From CF-161 sp035259145 (GTDB lineage Bacteria; Chloroflexota; Dormibacteria; Dormibacterales; Dormibacteraceae), in assembly GCA_035259145.1 (NCBI GenBank), contig DATFWQ010000194.1:1-11413 (forward strand): DNA of 11,413 nucleotides, in the 5' to 3' direction. Positions within the stretch are counted from its first letter, which is position 1. Every line of letters begins with the position of its first letter. Below, piece by piece: positions 6,552-11,413 of this stretch. A model generated the notes under the pieces. That model worked only from the letters and a program-made list of their open reading frames with translations, was not told the DNA's origin and ran no database searches. The translations under genes and the position numbers were made by a program.

Positions 6552-6920
6552 GTGATCGATACGCTCGTGTTCCTCCACGCTCGACTTGCACTCGCGCTGA
6601 TACTCTTCGCCGCCATCCTGGGTGTCTGGGGCTCGGTCGGCTTCGTGATCCGGCGTGAGGTGAGCGCCGGCTTCCGCTCCAGCTATGTCCTGATGATCGC
6701 CCTGACGGGCGTCCAGGGCCTCATGGGCGTGGCCCTCATCGCAGTGGCGCGCCCACGCGAGATCGTGCACGTCGTCTACGGGGCCTTCGCCATCATCTTC
6801 CTCCCCGGCATCTACTTCTGGGCGGCACGGGGAAGCCGTACGCGCGAGGCAGCGCTCATGGCCGCCTCCTGCTGGATCGTCGCGATCGCCTATGGTCGGG
6901 GCATCCTCACGGGCGCCTGA
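6552..6920 (+). CDS. Small four-helix membrane protein
   Basis: A 122-residue protein with four predicted membrane helices (about residues 7-32, 44-65, 70-90 and 98-118) and short charged loops (IRREVSAG, ARGSRTRE). A histidine sits at the start of helix 3 (EIVHVVYGAF). I recall similar small, mostly uncharacterised membrane proteins with an HxxYG-like motif from Chloroflexota-type genomes, but cannot name a function. A cytochrome- or heme-related role would be speculation. The GTG at 6552 has no good ribosome site at normal distance; a GTG at 6567 is an alternative. It diverges from ybeY across about 25 bp, and its last 31 bases overlap the end of the convergent reductase gene. Helix pattern and codon use make it more credible than the opposing YbeY extension. 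Confidence 0.8.
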   Translation: MIDTLVFLHARLALALILFAAILGVWGSVGFVIRREVSAGFRSSYVLMIALTGVQGLMGVALIAVARPREIVHVVYGAFAIIFLPGIYFWAARGSRTREAALMAASCWIVAIAYGRGILTGA

Positions 6921-7753
6921 GACGCGGCCTGCCGCCAGGCCGCAAACCAGTCCGTGAGTCCCTCGTGCCAGTCACGAAGGGCCTTTACTCGGATCGAGGT
7001 CAAACAGCCGTTGCGCGGTCGCGGTGCGGCGGCTCCCAGCTCGGCGGTCGTGACCGGGTCGACCGGCGCGCTGACGCCGGCGAGGCGGAGGGCCTCGACC
7101 GCGAGCTCCCAGTACGAGCAGCAGCCCGCCGCGACCGCGTGGACAACCCCCGTCACACCTTGAGCAAGCAGGTCGAGCGTGGCCCGCGCCAGATCGACCG
7201 TGTACGTCGGGTTCAGCCGCTGGTCAGCCACGATCCGCAGCTGCTGGCCTTCGCGAGCCCGCTTCACCATCCGCTCGGGAAAGCTGCCGCCCTTGATGGC
7301 CGAACCGGTGGCACCAAAGAGCCCTGCTGAGCGGATGACGAGGGCGCTCGGCAGCGTCTCGAGCACCCGATGCTCCCCGTCGAGCTTGGAGCGCGCGTAG
7401 GCGCCCAGAGGCCTCGGCTCCTCTGGCTCGGAGTAAGGCTCGGGAGCGGAGCCGTCGAACACATAGTTGGTCGAGTAGTGGACCAGCCGGGAGCCCGTCT
7501 GGCTGCAGGCCCATGCCAGGTTGGCCGGGCCGCCGGTGTTGACGGCAAACGCGGGTGCGGGATCCGCCTCGGCGGCGTCCACCGCGTTGTAGGCCGCACA
7601 GTTGAGGACGATGTCGTGCCCGCGAACCGCGGTCAGGACGGCTTCGCGGTCAGTGATCGAGAGCCTGTGGCGGTCGAGTGCATCGGCGTCGGGAAGAAGG
7701 CGCTGCAAGTCCGTGCCGAGCTGGCCCGCGGCTCCCGTGATCAGCACACGCAT
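6890..7753 (-). CDS. rfbD: dTDP-4-dehydrorhamnose reductase (RmlD/RfbD family)
   Basis: This NAD(P)H-dependent short-chain/extended reductase catalyses the last step of dTDP-L-rhamnose synthesis for cell-surface polysaccharides. It has 287 residues. The N-terminal Rossmann motif is GAAGQLG (7-13). NCAAYNAVDAAE (51-62) matches the family's 'NAAAYTAVDxAE', and STNYVFDG (94-101) matches 'STDYVFDG' with Asn for Asp. The catalytic pair is Tyr119/Lys123 (YARSK), and DQRLNPTYTVDLA (187-199) belongs to the sugar-nucleotide half. The ATG at 7753 has AGGCGG immediately before it, too close for an ideal ribosome site. rmlA, rmlB and rmlC are not in the window, so the partner steps lie elsewhere or this paralogue reduces a related dTDP-sugar. 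The 3' end converges on the membrane-protein gene; the 5' end is 26 bp from the divergent methionine enzyme. Confidence 0.9.
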   Translation of the reverse strand: MRVLITGAAGQLGTDLQRLLPDADALDRHRLSITDREAVLTAVRGHDIVLNCAAYNAVDAAEADPAPAFAVNTGGPANLAWACSQTGSRLVHYSTNYVFDGSAPEPYSEPEEPRPLGAYARSKLDGEHRVLETLPSALVIRSAGLFGATGSAIKGGSFPERMVKRAREGQQLRIVADQRLNPTYTVDLARATLDLLAQGVTGVVHAVAAGCCSYWELAVEALRLAGVSAPVDPVTTAELGAAAPRPRNGCLTSIRVKALRDWHEGLTDWFAAWRQAASQAPVRMPRP

Positions 7754-7758
7754 CCGCC

Positions 7759-7764
7759 TATGGT
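7759..7764 (+). promoter_or_regulatory. Candidate -10 of the methyltransferase/reductase gene
   Basis: TATGGT lies 15 bases before the ATG at 7780 and fits the TAnnnT core. Initiation about seven bases further on would leave a leader of only 8-9 bases with no Shine-Dalgarno, implying leaderless-type translation. No clear -35 is visible, and it would lie inside the divergent rfbD gene. Confidence 0.35.
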
Positions 7765-7779
7765 TTCATACAGCACTCA

Positions 7780-9612
7780 ATGAACCGTCTGGCCGAGATG
7801 CTAGCCCGAGGTCCCGTCCTGTTCGACGGCGCTATGGGCACCGAGCTTTTCGCGCGCGGCGTCGCCTCGGGCCGATGCCTCGAAGAGCTCAACTTGAGCG
7901 AGCCCGTCCTGGTGACCAGCGTCCACCGCGACTACATCGCTGCCGGCGCCGACGTCATCGAGACCAACACGTTCCAGGCCAACCGCTTTGGTCTTGGCGA
8001 GCATTACCTTGAACACCTGGTACGGGACGTCAACCAGGCTGGCGCCAGGCTCGCGGTCGAGGCACGCAACGCATCCGGCCGGCCGGTCCTCGTCGCCGGC
8101 AGCATAGGCCCCCTTGGCCGCCCCATCGAGCCTGTCGGTGCGATCAAGCGGACGTCTGCTGAGCGCATGTTCCACGAGCAGATCCAGGCCCTGGTGGATG
8201 GCGGCGTCGACCTTCTGGTCCTCGAGACCTTCACGGCACTCGGCGAGCTGGAGCTCGCGGTCAGGGTCGCCCGCGAGGTCGCGCCGGATATTCCTGTGGT
8301 CGCAAGCCTCAGCTTTGACGACGAGTCCAGGCCCGCGGAGGTGGCCTCGGCGCTCGTGACGACGGTCTGCCCGCTAGGCGTGATGGCCGTCGGGATCAAC
8401 TGCGGCAGCGGACCGGTGCCGGCTCACAATGTCACATACCACCTGGCTGAAGCAGGCGCCGGTACGATCGGAGCCTGGCCGAACGCCGGACTCCCCCAGC
8501 GCGTCGGGGGAAGGCTGGTTTATACGGCCGGGCCCGAGTATTTCGCGGAGTGCGCCGCCCGCATGGTGGCTGACGGGGTCCGCATCGTCGGAGGATGCTG
8601 CGGCACGGGCCCCGCGCACATCGCGGCCACCCGGGCTCGCCTCGACACCATCGGCTCGGGAACCGTGCAGATCCGGCCCCGCCCGCGCCACGAGGAGGCC
8701 GAACGGCCCCTGCCCAGACCCGGCTCGCGGCTGGCCACCGATCTGGCGTCAGGGCGCTTCGCGATCTCGGTCGAACTGACCCCGCCACGCGGCATCGACC
8801 CCAGCCGAATGCTGGCCGGCGCCCGGCTGCTCAAAGAGGCGGGCGTGGACTACGCCAACGTCACCGACTCGGCGATGGCACGGCTGCGGATGGGCGTGAT
8901 GAGCTGCGCCGCGCTGGTCCAGCAGCAGGTGGGCCTCGAGGCGATCGCCCACTTCACCTGCCGCGATCGCAACGTGATGGCGATCCAGTCGGAACTGATC
9001 GGCGCCCACGCCCTCGGCATCCGCAACGTCCTGGCACTACGCGGCGACCCTCCTCGAGTTGGCGACTACCCGAACGCCACGCCGGTCTGGGACGTAAACG
9101 CGGTCGGACTGATCACGATCCTCGCAAACCTGAACCGCGGCCTCGACGCCAACGAGACCCCCATCGGGGATCATGCTTCGTTCCTGGTGGGGGCGGCTGT
9201 CAATCCGGGCGCTGATGACCTGGAGCGCGAGCTGCGGCTCCTGAGGCGCAAGGTCGCCGCCGGCGCCAACTTCATCGTCACGAATCCGATCTATGACCCG
9301 GCGGCTCTGGAGCGGCTGCGCGAGATCACGCGCGAAGTTGCAGTGCCGGTCCTGGTGGGCGTGATGCCGCTGCGTTCATTTCGGCACGCCGAATACCTGC
9401 ACCACGAGCTGCCGGGGATAACTGTGCCGCAGGAACTCCGCGACCGGCTGGAGCGCGCTGGAGAGCGCGCTTCGGGGCTTGGTGTCGACCTCGCCGTAGA
9501 GTTTCTCGAAGCGGCGCACGGCCAGACTCAGGGCGCATACGTGGTCCCTTCGGCCGGCCGGTACGATCTGGCGGCCCGGGTTGTCGCCCAAGCCAGGACG
9601 CTTACCGGTTAA
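7780..9612 (+). CDS. Bifunctional homocysteine S-methyltransferase / 5,10-methylenetetrahydrofolate reductase
   Basis: A 610-residue fusion like Bacillus YitJ, linking one-carbon metabolism to methionine. Residues 1 to about 295 are a homocysteine methyltransferase barrel: FDGAMGTELF (15-24), ETNTF (61-65), and the zinc/homocysteine cysteines C208 (GINCG) and C273-C274 (GGCCGTGP). After a proline/arginine-rich linker (about 296-318), residues 320-607 are a MetF-type FAD barrel that reduces methylene-THF to methyl-THF: SVELTPPRG (330-338), HFTCRDRN (391-398), LALRGDPP (418-425) and TNPIYD (501-506), where most MetF proteins have TQPxYD. No B12-binding domain is present. In such fusions methyl-THF made by the second half, or another methyl donor, is thought to feed the first half, but the donor has not been shown here. 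The ATG has no Shine-Dalgarno and lies 26 bp from divergent rfbD; no SAM riboswitch fits in that gap. Confidence 0.96.
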   Translation: MNRLAEMLARGPVLFDGAMGTELFARGVASGRCLEELNLSEPVLVTSVHRDYIAAGADVIETNTFQANRFGLGEHYLEHLVRDVNQAGARLAVEARNASGRPVLVAGSIGPLGRPIEPVGAIKRTSAERMFHEQIQALVDGGVDLLVLETFTALGELELAVRVAREVAPDIPVVASLSFDDESRPAEVASALVTTVCPLGVMAVGINCGSGPVPAHNVTYHLAEAGAGTIGAWPNAGLPQRVGGRLVYTAGPEYFAECAARMVADGVRIVGGCCGTGPAHIAATRARLDTIGSGTVQIRPRPRHEEAERPLPRPGSRLATDLASGRFAISVELTPPRGIDPSRMLAGARLLKEAGVDYANVTDSAMARLRMGVMSCAALVQQQVGLEAIAHFTCRDRNVMAIQSELIGAHALGIRNVLALRGDPPRVGDYPNATPVWDVNAVGLITILANLNRGLDANETPIGDHASFLVGAAVNPGADDLERELRLLRRKVAAGANFIVTNPIYDPAALERLREITREVAVPVLVGVMPLRSFRHAEYLHHELPGITVPQELRDRLERAGERASGLGVDLAVEFLEAAHGQTQGAYVVPSAGRYDLAARVVAQARTLTG

Positions 9613-9800
9613 CCGCGAACCCCCAGCCGGAACCTTGCGGCCAAAGGGCGAGCGCCGAAGTGGCCCGCAGTTGTGCTGCAAGTGAACCACGTGCTGGGAA
9701 ATTGCCCTATCAGAGGGCTGGAAGAGGGCGCAGGGCCGGCGATTGGCCCAATCCGGCGGCATGGGACGCCGGATGCTCCGCATCCGGCTGTTACGTCCGG
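9613..9800. other. Non-coding, hairpin-rich region after the methionine enzyme
   Basis: No supported gene lies in these 188 bases. They hold several inverted repeats: GCCCT/AGGGC (9704-9718), CCGG-ATTG/CAAT-CCGG (about 9736-9756) and the strong 9764-9798 stem. On either strand this could fold into a compact RNA, either the 3' untranslated region of the plus-strand gene or the 3' trailer of the small minus-strand gene. I compared it by eye with tRNA, SRP RNA, RNase P and common riboswitch cores and recognised none. Confidence 0.45.
9764..9798. terminator. Strong bidirectional hairpin between convergent genes
   Basis: GCCGGATG (9768-9775) and CATCCGGC (9781-9788) form a perfect 8-bp stem with loop CTCCG. 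GGAC/GTCC (9764-9767/9795-9798) can extend it across a one-sided 6-base bulge. It lies between two converging genes, where a shared terminator is expected. Neither strand has a U tract, so it would act as a U-tail-less terminator or an RNA-protecting hairpin. Confidence 0.45.
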
Positions 9801-9974
9801 CTAGGCGTCGTTGTGGCGCGCTCGGAGCCGCTCGAGCCGCTCACGCTTGGCGGTGAGTGCGCGTCGCAGAGCCTGGGCCAGCTGGACATCGTTCATCGGC
9901 ACGACTCGCAGCCGCGCCTCGAGCTGCCGCACTTCCACCTCGGCATTCGTCAGTTCTAGATCAATCGCTCGCAT
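9801..9974 (-). CDS. 57-residue helical small protein downstream of emfourin
   Basis: A short minus-strand frame of 57 codons. Three things support it: a good ribosome site (AGGGGG, six bases before the ATG), a promoter at the right distance (TTGAGA-17-GAGAAT), and a plausible protein. It begins MRAIDLELTNAEVEVRQLEA and is almost wholly helical and charged. Leucines recur through two helices (about residues 5-23 and 29-53), broken by a V-V-P-M turn near 24-27. The C-terminal half is basic (KRERLERLRARHN). No cysteines, signal peptide or membrane helix are present. I recognise no family; a coiled-coil partner protein or small nucleic-acid-binding protein would be guesses. It lies 114 bp after the emfourin gene on the same strand, so it may belong to the protease cassette or be independent. 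The 9764-9798 hairpin lies just past its stop. Confidence 0.65.
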   Translation of the reverse strand: MRAIDLELTNAEVEVRQLEARLRVVPMNDVQLAQALRRALTAKRERLERLRARHNDA

Positions 9975-9995
9975 TTCTGTCCCCCTACCCCTTCC

Positions 9996-10024
9996 ATTCT
10001 CGCAGCCTTTCCGCGCTTTCTCAA
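9996..10024 (-). promoter_or_regulatory. Sigma70-type promoter of the 57-residue gene
   Basis: On the minus strand TTGAGA (-35, five of six; 10019-10024) is separated by exactly 17 bases from GAGAAT (-10, four of six; 9996-10001). Initiation about seven bases later gives a leader near 17 bases that contains the AGGGGG ribosome site. The -35 lies inside one arm of a perfect inverted repeat, so it is probably regulated. Confidence 0.6.
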
Positions 10025-10040
10025 GTCCGACCTTGAGAAA
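10017..10040. promoter_or_regulatory. Perfect 9-bp inverted repeat overlapping a -35 box (operator-like)
   Basis: TTTCTCAAG (10017-10025), spacer TCCGAC, then CTTGAGAAA (10032-10040): a perfect dyad in an otherwise GC-rich stretch, covering the -35 of the small gene's promoter. Half-site centres are about 15 bp apart, in the range of many dimeric repressor operators. An RNA hairpin is the alternative: on the plus strand it is followed by TTTATT, but no plus-strand gene nearby needs a terminator. Confidence 0.5.
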
Positions 10041-10088
10041 TTTATTCCCCTTCGCGACCGTCCCCGAGGAAGCCTGCCGGGGGCGGCA

Positions 10089-10364
10089 TCAGCGCCATGA
10101 CCCTGCCAGCCTCCTCAGCAGAGGCTCAAGCCCAGGCGGCACCCTGTCCTCCTGCACAACTGCCTCGCGGTCCCCCAGACGCAGCCGGTAAACGAAGCGG
10201 TCAGGGCCCGACGGCGGCGCCTCAGGCGCTTCGAAACACAGCTCAAGCGCCTCACGCTCCCGGGGCTTGAGCTCGTCGACGGGGATGCTGGCGCTGAGCC
10301 TCAGCCCGCCGAAGCCGCCCGACCGCTCGATGCGAAGGGAGTCCGCGGCCCTGGGCTCCGTCAA
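10089..10364 (-). CDS. Emfourin-type inhibitor of M4 metalloprotease
   Basis: A 91-residue protein matching the emfourin (M4in) family, small inhibitors of protealysin-like M4 proteases first recognised in the Serratia protealysin operon. Visible features are the N-terminal signature RIERSGGFGGLRLSASI (about 11-27) and a DELKPREREAL segment (30-40). A PDRFVYRLRLGD strand pair (54-65) comes next, then a C-terminal VPPGLEPLLRRL helix (75-86). It has no signal peptide, like its protease partner. The only start before the conserved core is a TTG whose last two bases overlap the protease stop (TTGA). With no separate ribosome site, translation is probably coupled to the protease, which would keep inhibitor and enzyme in proportion. 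The family call rests on the SGGFxGLRLS motif together with the adjacent M4 protease. Confidence 0.9.
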   Translation of the reverse strand: MTEPRAADSLRIERSGGFGGLRLSASIPVDELKPREREALELCFEAPEAPPSGPDRFVYRLRLGDREAVVQEDRVPPGLEPLLRRLAGSWR

Positions 10365-11413
10365 GTGGCGACCGCAGCCGGTGTCGGCACCTGCCCCGCC
10401 TTAAGCACACCGACCTGTATCCAGGCGGAAGTCACCGCCTGTGCCTCTGGCGAGGTGTCCCCGTAGAGCGCTATGGCTGCGTTCACGGTAGCCAGCGCGA
10501 ACGTGTGGAATTGAGCGTCGGGGGCGACGGCCCGCGTCGACATCACCCGATACCAGATGCGGCCCCCGCGCTCCCAGGCCTGACCGCCCAGGGCGGCGGC
10601 CGTCAGGTAGAAGGCGTGGTTCGGGATTCCAGAGTTGATGTGAACACCTCCGTTGTCGGTGGTTGTCACGACGTAGCCGCTCATGACCCCAGGCTGGCCA
10701 TCACCGTCATACGCAGTGCCAGGCGCCTTCATCGATCGCAGCGCGATTCCCGGGAAAGCGGGCCCGAGGATGCCGGCCCCAATCAGCCAGTCCGCTCGAT
10801 CCGCGGTCTGCTTCAGCCTGTACTGCTTGACCAGCGACCCGAAGACATCCGAGATCGACTCGTTGAGCGCCCCGGACTGACCCGTGTAGAGCAGGTTGAG
10901 AGTGTCCTGGGTCACACCGTGAGTCAGCTCGTGTCCAATCACGTCGACGGCCTGGGTGAACCCGGTGAACAGCCGGCCATCGCCGTCGCCGAACATCATC
11001 CGCTCGCCATCCCAGAACGCGTTGTCGTAGTTGACGCCGAAGTGCACCTCGCCGAGCAGGGGGAGGGCGGCGTCATCGATCGAATCGCGCCCCAGGACCT
11101 CCCAGAAGAAGCGGTAGGTGTCGCCCAGGCCATCGTAGGCCTGGTTGGCGGAGGAATCTGGTACGGGCGGCTGGCCCTCCGTGCGCAACATGGTTCTGGC
11201 GTGGACGTCAGCACGGTGCCGGGCGTTGAAAATTGTCCTGTCAGGGTTGCCCCGCCCTCCGGGAGCCGCGACCAGGCGCTTCGGCGTCCTCGCGCGCAGC
11301 GCGGCGTTCTGCACGCGGGCTGTGCGGATGGAATGGTCGATTGCCAGCGTGTCGAGGGCGATCTCGCGGTCCTCTGCGGCTCCTGTTCGTGCCACCCGCT
11401 CGAACAGCTGTGG
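10361..11413 (-). CDS. Protealysin-like M4 neutral metalloprotease, 5' end beyond window
   Basis: A zinc metalloprotease of the thermolysin family, short protealysin type. Counting from the GTG at 11395, HELTHG (155-160) gives two zinc histidines and the catalytic Glu. NESISDVFG (178-186) gives the third zinc ligand, E179. GGVHINSGIPNHAFY (249-263) gives the transition-state His (H252). NAFWDGERMMFGDGDG is the usual upstream calcium/active-site strand. The frame continues upstream of that GTG to the window edge as PQLFER, matching the family's short precursor ('PPHLLERIA...'). The GTG is therefore internal, and perhaps ten or so residues are missing. The precursor runs to about residue 50 (ALDTLAIDHSIR). 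No signal peptide is seen so far; relatives lack one as well. Its stop overlaps the TTG start of the emfourin gene, making a protease-inhibitor operon. Confidence 0.96.
   Translation of the reverse strand, partial: PQLFERVARTGAAEDREIALDTLAIDHSIRTARVQNAALRARTPKRLVAAPGGRGNPDRTIFNARHRADVHARTMLRTEGQPPVPDSSANQAYDGLGDTYRFFWEVLGRDSIDDAALPLLGEVHFGVNYDNAFWDGERMMFGDGDGRLFTGFTQAVDVIGHELTHGVTQDTLNLLYTGQSGALNESISDVFGSLVKQYRLKQTADRADWLIGAGILGPAFPGIALRSMKAPGTAYDGDGQPGVMSGYVVTTTDNGGVHINSGIPNHAFYLTAAALGGQAWERGGRIWYRVMSTRAVAPDAQFHTFALATVNAAIALYGDTSPEAQAVTSAWIQVGVLKAGQVPTPAAVAT

Noticed and set aside
6528..6770. An 81-residue N-terminal extension of YbeY
   Set aside because: It is not family-like, is rich in His, Asp and Glu, and lies opposite a convincing membrane-protein gene. 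The trimmed protein matches normal YbeY length.
9654..9720. A tRNA-Leu-like beginning (GCCGAAGTGG) with a preceding tRNA-like GGCCAAAGGG
   Set aside because: No acceptor pairing, anticodon arm or T arm (TTCGA) follows, so no cloverleaf can be formed.
11393..11395. GTG as the start of the M4 protease
   Set aside because: The frame continues upstream to the edge with PQLFER, which fits the protealysin precursor, so the true start is outside the window.
1..11413. CRISPR arrays, insertion sequences, integrases, toxin-antitoxin or known defence genes
   Set aside because: No spaced direct-repeat array, transposase motif or recognisable defence domain was seen on either strand.

Overview
The window is about two-thirds G+C, densely packed and mostly on the minus strand. 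It looks like a high-GC terrabacterial genome, either Chloroflexota/Dormibacterota-like or deep actinobacterial. Three things point there: the gene order ybeY-pth-mfd-mazG-ftsB (mfd, mazG and an ftsB-like gene also lie close together in actinobacteria, usually with eno), a fused homocysteine methyltransferase/methylenetetrahydrofolate reductase, and several genes without a visible Shine-Dalgarno sequence. This placement is inference; no rRNA or other phylogenetic marker is present.

Layout. Positions 1-325 hold the 5' part of an unrecognised minus-strand gene. It is followed by a short spacer with an 11-bp-period tandem repeat and a palindrome, then the terminator and gene of an initiator tRNA (minus strand, CCA encoded). 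From 563 to 6527 runs a minus-strand housekeeping block, transcribed as ybeY, pth, mfd, mazG, ftsB and perhaps the tRNA: ribosome maturation, peptidyl-tRNA recycling, transcription-coupled repair, nucleotide-pool cleaning and septum assembly. pth/mfd and mfd/mazG overlap. An extended -10 promoter lies in the mazG-ftsB gap.

A small four-helix membrane protein (6552-6920, plus) diverges from ybeY and converges with a dTDP-4-dehydrorhamnose reductase (6890-7753, minus). That reductase diverges, across only 26 bp, from the bifunctional methionine/folate enzyme (7780-9612, plus). Positions 9613-9800 are non-coding and rich in hairpins.

The right end is a minus-strand cassette: a protealysin-type M4 metalloprotease cut by the window edge, coupled by a TTGA overlap to an emfourin-type inhibitor of M4 proteases, then a 57-aa helical protein with its own good promoter whose -35 lies inside a perfect 9-bp inverted repeat.

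The best leads are this protease-inhibitor-small-protein cassette, an initiator tRNA with a U1-A72 pair instead of the usual C1xA72 mismatch beside a Pth with an altered active-site Asn, and a MazG whose second domain has lost its metal-binding glutamates. I see no clear evidence of a wholly new defence or mobile system.
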